Shown one piece after another: positions 35,350 through 43,832 of a stretch of DNA of 64,000 nucleotides. The stretch's first letter is position 1. Every line of letters begins with the position of its first letter. Source of the DNA: Gilvimarinus japonicus (GTDB lineage: Bacteria > Pseudomonadota > Gammaproteobacteria > Pseudomonadales > Cellvibrionaceae); contig NZ_AP031500.1 of assembly GCF_042847215.1 (NCBI RefSeq), forward strand, positions 930,001 through 994,000, read 5' to 3'. Below the pieces are notes generated by a model. That model searched no databases and was not told the DNA's origin. It worked only from the letters and a program-made list of their open reading frames with translations. Position numbers and translations under genes: made by a program.

Positions 35350-36840
35350 TTACCACACGGTTAGCTGGGCGTTTGTCCCGTTGATGATGATGTCGAGCTT
35401 CTTGTTGCGATTATTCAGCGTGACTGAGTCGGTTGTCAGGCCGATATCGTCACCAAATGCGGCAACGTTGTAGGTGCCTTTGGGGCGCGCGATAGTGTAT
35501 GCACCCGCAGCGCCGCTGGTCGTGCTGGCGTCGCCAACGCTTACGGTAACCCCTTCAACTCCTTCGGCGGCGCTGTAGCGGCCGTTGTTGTCGCTATCGC
35601 GATAGACCACCCCCGAGACAAAATAATCGCTGCCGTGACGCGCAAAATTTTGGCTGATCATCGAGCTGGGAAATGCGCCGGAGCTAAACGTAAACTCGCC
35701 CGAACGCTGCCCAACGCCCAGCTCGCGGTAGCCGGCATTGAGAATATTCACCCGGTGACCGGGCGACTTGAATAGCCCTTGATGCTGACTAATGACCGCA
35801 TTCACTGGGTCTGGGCGGCGGGATGCGCCGGATACGGAAATATTTTCGCCGGCGGTCCAGCTGCCGCTTAACGTATAGCCTTCGGCAGCAATGCGATCCG
35901 TTACGCTGCTGTTAGCTGCCCCGCTGTGAGAGAAAGTGTCGGTGTCGAGCATCCACTGGCTGTGGGTGCGTGCGGCGAACATCAATAGTTCATTGTAGGC
36001 CAATGGTGGTCGCCGTTCGTTAGAGAGCGTGCCGGGCGTGAGGCCTTCGTTCAGGTCAATGCCAAAACGTGTGGCTTCGGCGCTGGGATTAAAGCGCGCT
36101 TGGTTGATCAGCTCGACCATTAAAGTTTCGGCCGCACTGACGTTAAGAGGAGCACTGGGCCGAGACGGGGTGGCGCTGACTCGCGCACTCGCATCGCTTT
36201 CCTTACCTGATCGCACCGCGGTTATGACAAAGTAATAAGTCGTGCCGTTATCCAGCCCGCTTACTGTAAAAGGTGGTTGCTTGGCTTGTTGCCAGTCGCC
36301 ATCGCGATAGGCGCCAATATTGAGAGGGTCGAAGTTCGCCTCGGAGGCGAAAAAAACCAGATAACGATCGGCGTTATCGACCGCTTGCCAGTCCAATCGT
36401 ACTTCGCGGTTGCCGGCACCTGCCTTGAGGTTGTCAGGGGCAGAGATCACACTGTCAGAACTAGAACTAGAACTAGAACTAGAACTAGAACTAGAACTAG
36501 AACTAGAACTCGGCACGTTGCTGATTGGCGACGATGAGCTTGCCACGCTGGAGCTGCTAGGGGCAATTGATGAGCTTGACGAGGGTACGGTACTTGAACT
36601 GCTGCTAGAGGTTACGCTAGACGTTTCGGAGCTTGCCTCGGATGCGGAGCTGCTGGTGTCGGTATCGTTGCTGCTACTTGAGTCGCTGTGGTCAAAGCTG
36701 CTGGAGCTGCTGTTAAGCTCTGGGGTGCTACTTTGCGAGCTGGCGTTATTGTCGCTCGGGCTGTTATCGCTTGCGCCCCCTCCTGAGCCGCCACAGGCGC
36801 TCAGGAGGCTAACAAGTAACGTAAGGGTAATGAGTTTCAC
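35350..36840 (-). CDS. Polyserine lipoprotein with fibronectin III and CAP/SCP domains
   Basis: 496 residues. GTG start with AGGTG upstream. Lipobox LSACGG (Cys16) makes it a lipoprotein without an Asp at +2, so likely outer-membrane or surface. Residues about 23-135 are a Ser-rich linker. An FnIII domain follows (about 136-235), then a CAP/SCP domain (about 245-390) with ARTHSQWM, SHSG, GENI and SPGHRVNIL, the usual CAP cavity positions. The C-terminal 100 residues resemble a SdrD-like/carboxypeptidase-regulatory beta sandwich (SGVVYRDSDNNGRYSAAEGVEGVTV). CAP proteins in bacteria often act outside the cell; the function is unknown. Confidence 0.88.
   Translation of the reverse strand: MKLITLTLLVSLLSACGGSGGGASDNSPSDNNASSQSSTPELNSSSSSFDHSDSSSSNDTDTSSSASEASSETSSVTSSSSSSTVPSSSSSIAPSSSSVASSSSPISNVPSSSSSSSSSSSSSSSSSSDSVISAPDNLKAGAGNREVRLDWQAVDNADRYLVFFASEANFDPLNIGAYRDGDWQQAKQPPFTVSGLDNGTTYYFVITAVRSGKESDASARVSATPSRPSAPLNVSAAETLMVELINQARFNPSAEATRFGIDLNEGLTPGTLSNERRPPLAYNELLMFAARTHSQWMLDTDTFSHSGAANSSVTDRIAAEGYTLSGSWTAGENISVSGASRRPDPVNAVISQHQGLFKSPGHRVNILNAGYRELGVGQRSGEFTFSSGAFPSSMISQNFARHGSDYFVSGVVYRDSDNNGRYSAAEGVEGVTVSVGDASTTSGAAGAYTIARPKGTYNVAAFGDDIGLTTDSVTLNNRNKKLDIIINGTNAQLTVW
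36457..36510. repeat. Hexanucleotide microsatellite (AGAACT)9 inside the lipoprotein linker
   Basis: Nine perfect head-to-tail copies of AGAACT (AGTTCT on the coding strand), each encoding Ser-Ser. Nucleotide identity is perfect here, whereas neighbouring Ser codons are mixed, which points to recent slippage or a mutable tract. Changes in copy number stay in frame. Confidence 0.95.
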
Positions 36841-37002
36841 GGGCTACACCTGATGGATAGAAGCTGTTTAGCGGCCTAGATTAGCGCTTTGGAAGACGCT
36901 AGACGTTTAACGAGCACGCAAAATTAGCCATTGACGCGGTGCTTGTTTGCCAGAGGTGACGGCGGTAGCATTGCTTACCTGCTGATTCGCAAAAATGAGA
37001 TA

Positions 37003-37407
37003 ATGATGGAAGACGTTCTAGATGAACTGCGCGAGCAGAATATCTCCGTTCCGGTACCGCTAGAGTTGCCTGATGAGGATAGCCTTGTGGTCGTGGAGGA
37101 GGAGTTATTGCTGCCGCTACCGAGAGATTTGCGCGACTACTTACTGCAAGCCAGTGATGTGGTCTACGGCTCGCTGGAGCCTGTAACGGCGGCCGATCCC
37201 TATGCTCATACCTATTTGCCCGAGGTGGCGGCGGTAGCATGGTCGCGCGGTATGCCGCGGCACCTGGTGCCGCTTTGTGAAGTGAACGGCCACTATTACT
37301 GTGTCGAGCCTGAGGGTGAGGTGCAATTTTGGCGCGACGGCGATGTCACTGATGAAACTTGGCCTTCGGTATGGCATTGGGTAAGGGATGTGTGGCTGGA
37401 GAGTTGA
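37003..37407 (+). CDS. SMI1/KNR4 (SUKH) family protein
   Basis: 134 residues. The SMI1/KNR4 fold is suggested by the opening VPVPLELPDEDSLVVVEEELLLPLPRDLRDYLL, then ASDVVYGSLEPVTAADPYAHTYLPEVAAVAW and C-terminal WPSVWHWVRDVWLES. The domain often occurs in immunity proteins of contact-dependent toxin systems, but small stand-alone members like this are widespread in gammaproteobacteria, and no toxin gene is adjacent. I chose the ATG at 37003 (two ATGs in a row); 24 upstream in-frame residues are unlike the family. Confidence 0.82.
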   Translation: MMEDVLDELREQNISVPVPLELPDEDSLVVVEEELLLPLPRDLRDYLLQASDVVYGSLEPVTAADPYAHTYLPEVAAVAWSRGMPRHLVPLCEVNGHYYCVEPEGEVQFWRDGDVTDETWPSVWHWVRDVWLES

Positions 37408-37445
37408 CAAATAACGCGCTATTTACGCTAGCGACCTTTGCCCAT

Positions 37446-37474
37446 AAAAAAACCGAGCCTGGCTCGGTTTTTTT
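37446..37474. terminator. Bidirectional terminator between the SMI1 gene and the first FG-GAP gene
   Basis: AAAAAAACCGAGCC and GGCTCGGTTTTTTT pair around TG, with T runs on both strands, between convergent genes. Confidence 0.9.
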
Positions 37475-37497
37475 ATGGCGTAGATGAATACTTTGCG

Positions 37498-39588
37498 TTA
37501 GTAGAGACGCACAGCACCGGCGGCATCGGCCGTGTTGTCGCTGGAGTCGGCCTCGGTACCTGTGCCGGCACCTGCCTCGCGATAAGCGCTGGCGGCTAAA
37601 CGAGCGCCATCACCCGAGAGCGACAGAGCACGTCCTAGCCGATCCTGCGCGTCGCTTTCGGAAGCTTTAACATAGCTGCGTTGCGCCCATTCACCTGCCG
37701 AATCTCGACCGAACAGGTAAAGCGCGCCGCTGTTCTCGGCATTGTTGTCGGACTCGTCGCCATTGATACCGAGAGCGGCACTGTCTTCAAGGTAGGCGCC
37801 CACGGCTAAATAGCGGCCGTCGCCTGACAGCCGAACGGTGGTGCCGAAGGCGTCCTTTGGCCCTGGGTTGGAGGCTTTGATGTAGGTGGTTTGTTCCCAA
37901 CCGTCGGTTAAGTTTTCAAAAATATAGGCAGCACCCGACTCTATAAAAGATACCATGTCGCTGGAAGCGTCGGAATCTAACTCGGTATAATCGGCCGGGT
38001 CGCCATTGACGCCTGTGGCTCGGCTACCGTCGCCAGGTGCCCCTACGGCTAGGCGCTTACCGTCGCTCGACAAGCTTACGCTGGTGCCAAAATATAAGTA
38101 ACTGACGTAGCCCTCCTGTGAAAGAAGGCGCACAGAGTAGCCAGGTTTAATGTAAGCCGACTGCTCCCATTCAGTACCGCTGCGCGCAAAAGTAAATACC
38201 GCGCCTGAGTCGCCTTTGGGATTAACGTCAGTGGGAATTTCTTGGTTGACGCCATTGCCGGCAAAATCTTCACCCCGAGCGCCTACCGCTAGCGTATTAC
38301 CGCTGTAGTCTAGGGCGATCGAGTAACCAAATTGATCGCCGGCGCTGGGTGTTTCGGCTTTAATATAAGCTTGCTGTGTCCAGTTGTTCTCGCTTTTGGT
38401 GAAAACGTAGACCGCGCCGGATGACGCTGTGCTAGGAGCATCAATGCTCTCGTCGCCATTGATACCCCCAGAACTGCTGTCTTCTCCAATAGCGCCTACC
38501 GCGAGGGTCTTGCCATCGCCGGAGAGGTTAAGGCTGTGACCGAAGCGATCACCCACGGTGGTACCAGAAACCGAACTGCTACTTGACGAGCTGCTGGAGC
38601 TGGACGAAGAGCTGCTGCTGGATGCTGTCTCTTCCTGCGGGGTGTTGGAGGCCTTCACGTAGGCGGCTTGTGACCAGTTGTTGTCGGTGCGCTCAAATAA
38701 ATAAACGGCACCCGCATCCGATGCCGCGTTATTATCGCCATCGCCGTTTATCCCAGTGGCGTTGCTGTCCTCGCGCAATGCGCCCACCGCGAGAGTGTTG
38801 CCGTCGTCGGACAGTGAAACTGAGTAACCAAAGCGGTCGTTGCGGAAGAGAAATTCGTTGCCGTCTTCGTCCTCGAAGGGTGCCTCAGTGTTAGAGGCTT
38901 TGAGGTAAGCTTGCTGTTGCCAGCTGCCGTCGACTTGAGTGAATACATACACAGCCCCCGCGGCGAAGGTGGTGTTGTCGGCTTGGTCGCCATTAACACC
39001 CTGTGCCATTGAGTCCTCTTGTGGTGTGCCCACGGCGAGGGTGGTGCCGTCGTTCGATAGGTCTAGGCTCCAACCAAACCAATCGCTCGTTTCCGTATTA
39101 GAGGCTTTGAGGTAACCGATGGTGCTCAGCATGGCGTCTATCGCGACGGCCTCATTGGAGTTACTGCAATCCGAGGCGCTGCTGCAGGCTTCAACCATAT
39201 AACGCGCCTCTGGCCAGTTGGCGAGATGAACGCTGACGTGGTCAAAAGCCTCAGGGCTGGTTAGGTCGCCCCCTACTTGGCTAAAGCCGCTGGCGCCGTC
39301 TGGATCTTTGTACAAACGGTAAAAGTTGGTGCCTGCGACCTCGTCCCAGTAAATGCGCAAAGTCCCGGTACCTGTACCTTCAATATTAATGTCGGGCCAT
39401 TCGCTGGCAGAGCTAGAGGATGAGCTACTGCTGCTAGAATTACTGGATGAGCTACTCGATACACTGCTGGAGCTGGAGGACTGATCGTTATCATCATCGT
39501 CGCTACCACAGCCGACCAGCGTTAAAGTCGCCATCAGACAGGGTAATAGGCTAAGTTTTTTAACCGCGTGCAGAAGCTCGTAACTCAT
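37498..39588 (-). CDS. Seven-bladed FG-GAP propeller lipoprotein with polyserine linker (paralogue 1)
   Basis: 696 residues. Lipobox LTLVGC (Cys27), acidic spacer, Ser-rich linker (about 36-63), a roughly 90-residue FnIII-like domain, then seven repeats, each opening like YLKASNT..DxFG, with LS.DG.TLAVGA in the middle and SGAVYVF at the end: the integrin-alpha/FG-GAP blade. Seven units suggest a closed seven-bladed propeller. Many NGDxxDN loops could bind calcium. Unusually, blade 3 carries about 17 serines inside its first loop. AGGA ribosome-binding site 8 bases before the ATG. Probable role in adhesion or binding; ligand unknown. Confidence 0.88.
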   Translation of the reverse strand: MSYELLHAVKKLSLLPCLMATLTLVGCGSDDDDNDQSSSSSSVSSSSSSNSSSSSSSSSSASEWPDINIEGTGTGTLRIYWDEVAGTNFYRLYKDPDGASGFSQVGGDLTSPEAFDHVSVHLANWPEARYMVEACSSASDCSNSNEAVAIDAMLSTIGYLKASNTETSDWFGWSLDLSNDGTTLAVGTPQEDSMAQGVNGDQADNTTFAAGAVYVFTQVDGSWQQQAYLKASNTEAPFEDEDGNEFLFRNDRFGYSVSLSDDGNTLAVGALREDSNATGINGDGDNNAASDAGAVYLFERTDNNWSQAAYVKASNTPQEETASSSSSSSSSSSSSSSSSVSGTTVGDRFGHSLNLSGDGKTLAVGAIGEDSSSGGINGDESIDAPSTASSGAVYVFTKSENNWTQQAYIKAETPSAGDQFGYSIALDYSGNTLAVGARGEDFAGNGVNQEIPTDVNPKGDSGAVFTFARSGTEWEQSAYIKPGYSVRLLSQEGYVSYLYFGTSVSLSSDGKRLAVGAPGDGSRATGVNGDPADYTELDSDASSDMVSFIESGAAYIFENLTDGWEQTTYIKASNPGPKDAFGTTVRLSGDGRYLAVGAYLEDSAALGINGDESDNNAENSGALYLFGRDSAGEWAQRSYVKASESDAQDRLGRALSLSGDGARLAASAYREAGAGTGTEADSSDNTADAAGAVRLY

Positions 39589-39781
39589 TCAATAGATCCT
39601 GAAGTTTATCGTGTGCGGGGGATTCTGTCCGGCCCTGACAGGTGTGTCAATGCAAAGGCGGAAATTAAGCGATGTGCCAATCTTGTTAGTATCCCATAAA
39701 AAGCGGCTGTTTTGACCATCAGGATAGTCGCCGGTTCCTCGAGTGCAGTGATACTCGTTATCTGCTGGGGCGTACAACGCT

Positions 39782-39833
39782 AAAAGCTGTGCAAGAGCCT
39801 GCGAGGGCTTTTGCACAGCTTTTGAACGCGCGG
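39782..39833 (-). terminator. Terminator after the second FG-GAP gene
   Basis: AAAAGCTGTGCAAGAGCC and GGGCTTTTGCACAGCTTTT form a long stem around a 5-base loop, just past the stop of the minus-strand gene. It separates the two paralogues into distinct units. Confidence 0.75.
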
Positions 39834-39843
39834 CTTCAGCGAT

Positions 39844-41679
39844 CTAGTAAAGGTATACTGCACCGCTGTCGGTGACGCTGTTGTCACTGCTATCGCCGGT
39901 AGTATCAGTGCCCTTGCCGTCTTCACCGGAGGCGGTGACTGCGAGGGTTTGGCCGTCCCGGGTTAATACCAAGGTTCGGCCAAAGGTATCGTTGGCATCG
40001 GTATTACTGGATTTTATATAATTACCCAGCTGCCAACTGCTGCCATTGTGCTGGTAGAGGTATGCCGCACCAGCGCTGGGGGCGAGGTTGTTGTCCCAGT
40101 CAGTGCCGATCGCTTGCGCGTCAGAGTCGTCCCGCGGTGCACCGGCGGCTAACACAGTGCCGTCGCCGGATAAGGCCACCTGCCAACCGAACAGATTGTC
40201 CTCGTCGCTGGCCTCAGCCTTTATGTAGGCCTGTTGTTGCCAGCTGCCGTCAAACGCAAACAGGTAGGCGGCGCCAGAATCGGCCTCACCAATAGTCGTG
40301 GCGTCGGCATCAAGCCCGGATCCAGCGCCATCTTCATAGGGGGCGCCAACCGCAAGGCGGCTGCCATCGGCCGAGAGGGCAAGGCTTAAACCGAACTCGT
40401 CGTTCATGCCGGGAGTGGCGGCTTTAATGTAATCGGTATGGCCCCAGCCTGCATCGGTATAGCGCAAAATATGCACGGCGCCAGAGCTGCGGGCTTTGAA
40501 GTCTTCCTCGTCGCCATTAATACCACCACTGCTGGAGTTATCGCCCGGAGAGCCCACTGCTAATAGGTTACCCTCGTCGGCAAAGGCTAGTGCGTAACCG
40601 AAACGTGAAGGGGTAGTTTCGTAGCACTCAATGCTTGGCGGACGCGGGTCAAAGCACGGTGAGTCGTGCCAGGATTTGGTGCTGGGTTTGATGTAGGCTT
40701 GCTGGTTCCAGTCCTCGTCCGAGAGGTCGAACACATAAACGGCGCCAGCCAAGTCGACACTATTATCATCCTGGTTGCCATTTACACCGGCGGCGTTACT
40801 GTCTTCGTAGGGTGCGCTGGCTGCGAGTCGTGAGCCGTCAGCTGACAGTGCCACTCGCACCCCAAAGAAGTCTTGTTTTTCGGCGTTGGATGCCTTGATG
40901 AGTGCTTGCTGCTGCCAGTTGCTATTGGTGTTTTGATAGACATAGACGGCACCCGAATCGGCGAGAGAGTTGTCCTCTGCCGCCGCACCTTTAGCGCTGT
41001 CTTCATAAGGGGCGCCAACAGCGAGTGTCGCCCCATCGTCTGACAACCCCAGCGAGTAGCCAAACAGGTCATCCTCGCCCATATCGGGTGATGGGTTGTT
41101 CAGGGTTTGGCTTAGTTGCCAGCCCGAATCGCTGGCTTGAAATATAAATACGGCGCCACTGTTGGTGCCAGCGTCTGCGGCGATATTAAACCGGGGGGCG
41201 CCCACGGCGAGTGTTGTGCCGTCGGCAGAGGCTGCCATGGCAAAGCCAAAAGTGGCTTTCTGTTGTGGCGCGCCCGCTTTTAGATAACCGATGGCATCGG
41301 CTACTTGGTCGTCTAGGTAAATGTCTTCGCTGGCGGTGCAGCCTTGACTGTTACAGGCCTCGACAATAAAACGTCCGTCTGTCCAGTTGGTGAGATGGGC
41401 CGCGAGAGGCGCGGTAAATTCTGTGCCGTTTACTTGTCCGCTAATATCGCTAAAACCAGTATTGCCGTCAGGGTCTTGTGACACTTTGTAGTAATCGGCC
41501 CCGCTCACGCTATTCCAGCTGAGTGTCAGCGTCTTTGGCGCAACACTGGCGCTAGCGGTAGGTGCCTCTGGGGCTTGGCCGTGATCGTCATGGTCGTCGC
41601 TACCACCGCAGCCTGCCGCGAGTAATGCGCCACCGATGCTCAGCCATAAAGCCGTGCGGGGAAAAAGTTGCTTGGACAT
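39844..41679 (-). CDS. Seven-bladed FG-GAP propeller lipoprotein (paralogue 2)
   Basis: 611 residues, same layout as the gene at 37498-39588: lipobox LLAAGC (Cys24), acidic spacer, one FnIII-like domain (PTASASVAPKTLTLSWNSVSG...), and seven FG-GAP-like blades with repeated ADGTTLAVGAP / DSGAVYVY cores. It lacks the polyserine linker and the serine insertion in blade 3. Blade 4 has an extra loop with two cysteines (SPCFDPRPPSIECYETT) that may form a disulfide. GGAGTGA lies before the ATG. The two genes are clear tandem paralogues separated by a terminator, so each may be expressed on its own. Confidence 0.88.
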   Translation of the reverse strand: MSKQLFPRTALWLSIGGALLAAGCGGSDDHDDHGQAPEAPTASASVAPKTLTLSWNSVSGADYYKVSQDPDGNTGFSDISGQVNGTEFTAPLAAHLTNWTDGRFIVEACNSQGCTASEDIYLDDQVADAIGYLKAGAPQQKATFGFAMAASADGTTLAVGAPRFNIAADAGTNSGAVFIFQASDSGWQLSQTLNNPSPDMGEDDLFGYSLGLSDDGATLAVGAPYEDSAKGAAAEDNSLADSGAVYVYQNTNSNWQQQALIKASNAEKQDFFGVRVALSADGSRLAASAPYEDSNAAGVNGNQDDNSVDLAGAVYVFDLSDEDWNQQAYIKPSTKSWHDSPCFDPRPPSIECYETTPSRFGYALAFADEGNLLAVGSPGDNSSSGGINGDEEDFKARSSGAVHILRYTDAGWGHTDYIKAATPGMNDEFGLSLALSADGSRLAVGAPYEDGAGSGLDADATTIGEADSGAAYLFAFDGSWQQQAYIKAEASDEDNLFGWQVALSGDGTVLAAGAPRDDSDAQAIGTDWDNNLAPSAGAAYLYQHNGSSWQLGNYIKSSNTDANDTFGRTLVLTRDGQTLAVTASGEDGKGTDTTGDSSDNSVTDSGAVYLY

Positions 41680-41778
41680 GCTTCACTCCGGTCGTTATCA
41701 GTTTCATTGTGTCACTTTAAGGTAATCAGAGGGTCGGCCTTGTACCAGCTGTAATTTGTTAAAAATATTTACCCCTTG

Positions 41779-42339
41779 TTACTTTGTTGGTGGGTGATAG
41801 CTAATACCTTTAATGTCCTCGCCCCAAAACCTCAGTTTGCTGACGCCCTCCGGCGCGGCTTTGAAGGTTAGCCCGGCATTACCGTAACCCTGAAAGTAGC
41901 GCAGGGTTAACTGATGCTTGCCAGCGTTAAGCGGTTGCATGCAGGTGTTGCGCTGAAACGGGCGGTCGCGCTTGTGCTCGCAGATGATGTTGCCATCGAT
42001 TTCCAGTTGATAACCGTCATCGCTGCCGACTTCAAAGCGATAGCGGGATGCCTTTGTCACCTTAAACTGGGTGTTAATATCGGCATAGAAGTACTCACTC
42101 CAGCCTAAGATACCTAGGGTTGGGTGTTTAAAGTGGTTGTCGGCATTGAACTCGACGCGGTCAATCAAGTGGGTGCGGGTATCGGATATGTGACGCGCCT
42201 GATCAATCCGGTTGATTTGGCCGTTACTTTTGCTCAGTACCATCGTCAATACTGGGTCAACAGATGGCGGAATGAGCTTGTTGACCGTGAGAGCTATAAG
42301 CAATGCGAGCGCCACAGAGAAAACCGTATTCTTAAGCAT
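41779..42339 (-). CDS. Membrane-anchored PA14-like carbohydrate-binding domain protein
   Basis: 186 residues. One N-terminal hydrophobic segment (about 5-25), then a periplasmic domain with PA14 features: FKVTKASRYRFEVGSDDGYQLEIDG, then AGKHQLTLRYFQGYGNAGLTF. The SDDG loop matches the calcium/sugar-binding turn of PA14 domains, and two cysteines (NIICEHK, RNTCMQ) could pair. The start ATG shares one base with the stop of the PMT-like gene, so the two are translationally coupled and probably work together, perhaps with this protein binding the acceptor or glycan. Confidence 0.75.
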   Translation of the reverse strand: MLKNTVFSVALALLIALTVNKLIPPSVDPVLTMVLSKSNGQINRIDQARHISDTRTHLIDRVEFNADNHFKHPTLGILGWSEYFYADINTQFKVTKASRYRFEVGSDDGYQLEIDGNIICEHKRDRPFQRNTCMQPLNAGKHQLTLRYFQGYGNAGLTFKAAPEGVSKLRFWGEDIKGISYHPPTK

Positions 42340-43832
42340 TAGCGCACCACCTGTAACTTCCAGTAAGCAAACCAGTTTCTTATTTCAAACTGAGCTTCGG
42401 TTAGCTCCCAACTGTAGGTAAAAGGGGCAAATACAAAGAACACACCCACCACAAATGCGACCAGCACGGTTAGATTAATATAGGTGTGGCGACTTGATGC
42501 CATCAGTTGTTCGCGGAAGATATAACTAAACACCAACGCCAAATTAATAATGCCAAACAGCAGCGGTACTAAATAGTGGTACATGTACATCACCCGCTCG
42601 ATCTGCAAAATAGCGATCATGTAGCTGACGTATAAACCGGAAAACGTACAAATCCAATAAAACAGGGCGTTGTCTTTGACGGGGTTATTGTAAATAAAAC
42701 GGCTAATTACTAGACCGATAGACAAAATGACACCGACCAGCACGCTAAACCACACCACAGGGTTGGCTACTAGGTTGTGATAGCGAACATAGGTTGTGCC
42801 ATCGAGGGTGCGTTTTGACCAGCGGTAATTGATGGTTTTGGTGGCCAGAGGCCAGCCGATGGCAGCACTGCCGTTTTCACCATCTTTACACACATCCAGC
42901 CTCGGTACGCCATCGGCGTAGTTTGACATATATTTAAGATTGTCCTGCATGGCGATGACGAACGTACTTGGGGCCCATGTGTTGCCCGCTTTTATCTGTG
43001 CCTGATATTCACTGCTGGCACTGTAATTTTTGTGGGGCGGTATTTTTTGGCCCAAGCCGATGTGAATGTAAAAAATCGCCAAAAATGTCAGTGCGAGCGG
43101 TATTACCCCGGCGGGTACGGTGGTGGCTAAACGTTTGAGCAAGGCGACAAGATCAAAGGCTTTAATGGCTTGCCATTGGTCGACGCCGTAAACCAATACA
43201 AACAATAGCAACAATACTAGGGCGTTAACTTTAACCGCCACCGCCAGACCAATCAAAACCCCCAGTAGCGCGTATTGCGTAAGCTTGGGACCCTTTTCTA
43301 ACGTTACAATACGCACCGCGTAATAAATCGCGGCTAGAATAAAAAATAGCTGGATGCCTTCGAGCATCGCTGAGCGGGCGTGTATCACCAGCGCATTATC
43401 AAAAATCAAAAAGCCGCAAAAGGCTAACGCTACATGAGAGTTGTGGGTGGTGCGCCGAATAATACCAAACATAAACAGTACCGATAGCGCCATCAATACC
43501 GTAGAGGGGAGGCGAAAGCCGTAGTAGCTGATGCCGCCGTCAGGCATATGGTTATCGCGGACGTAATCGGTGCGGGTGAATTTCGTTTTGTCTTTATCCG
43601 CGTTAGCCCCCAACAGTTTCTCGCTGGCGGCCATCAGCAATTTGCCTAGCGGTGGGTGGGGCTCCATGTACATGACGCCCTCGATGTACTTCTCGGCGGA
43701 GGAAATATGGTAATTCTCATCCCAAAAAAGTGCGTTCGGCTGACCGTAACCCGTGAGGTAAACCGCTCCCGATACGATCAGCAGCAGCAATAAATAAAGG
43801 CGATTAAGGTGGTGTTTGACGAATGAGCGCAT
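42339..43832 (-). CDS. PMT-family (protein O-mannosyltransferase-like) membrane glycosyltransferase
   Basis: 497 residues with about eleven hydrophobic segments. The first periplasmic loop has WDENYHISSAEKYI (37-50) and EPHPPLGKLL (57-66), positions that correspond to the catalytic Asp-Glu and the HPPxGKLL motif of yeast and actinobacterial PMTs; ARSAMLEGIQLFFI and MYMYHYLVPLLFGI near the C-terminus match the PMT core and its C-terminal four-helix part. It has no MIR domain, like other bacterial PMTs. Predicted to move a sugar from a polyprenyl phosphate to Ser/Thr of exported proteins; the sugar and acceptors are unknown. The region is visibly less GC-rich than its neighbours. Confidence 0.85.
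   Translation of the reverse strand: MRSFVKHHLNRLYLLLLLIVSGAVYLTGYGQPNALFWDENYHISSAEKYIEGVMYMEPHPPLGKLLMAASEKLLGANADKDKTKFTRTDYVRDNHMPDGGISYYGFRLPSTVLMALSVLFMFGIIRRTTHNSHVALAFCGFLIFDNALVIHARSAMLEGIQLFFILAAIYYAVRIVTLEKGPKLTQYALLGVLIGLAVAVKVNALVLLLLFVLVYGVDQWQAIKAFDLVALLKRLATTVPAGVIPLALTFLAIFYIHIGLGQKIPPHKNYSASSEYQAQIKAGNTWAPSTFVIAMQDNLKYMSNYADGVPRLDVCKDGENGSAAIGWPLATKTINYRWSKRTLDGTTYVRYHNLVANPVVWFSVLVGVILSIGLVISRFIYNNPVKDNALFYWICTFSGLYVSYMIAILQIERVMYMYHYLVPLLFGIINLALVFSYIFREQLMASSRHTYINLTVLVAFVVGVFFVFAPFTYSWELTEAQFEIRNWFAYWKLQVVR

Noticed and set aside
36457..36510. Possible CRISPR-like repeat array
   Set aside because: The unit is a 6-base perfect repeat with no spacers and it lies inside a coding frame.
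36410..36853. Plus-strand frame with a Leu-Glu repeat
   Set aside because: It is the antisense reading of the AGAACT microsatellite inside the lipoprotein gene.
39589..39816. 75-residue minus-strand frame between the two FG-GAP genes
   Set aside because: It spans the terminator hairpin of the second gene and the ribosome-binding site of the first, with no protein features.
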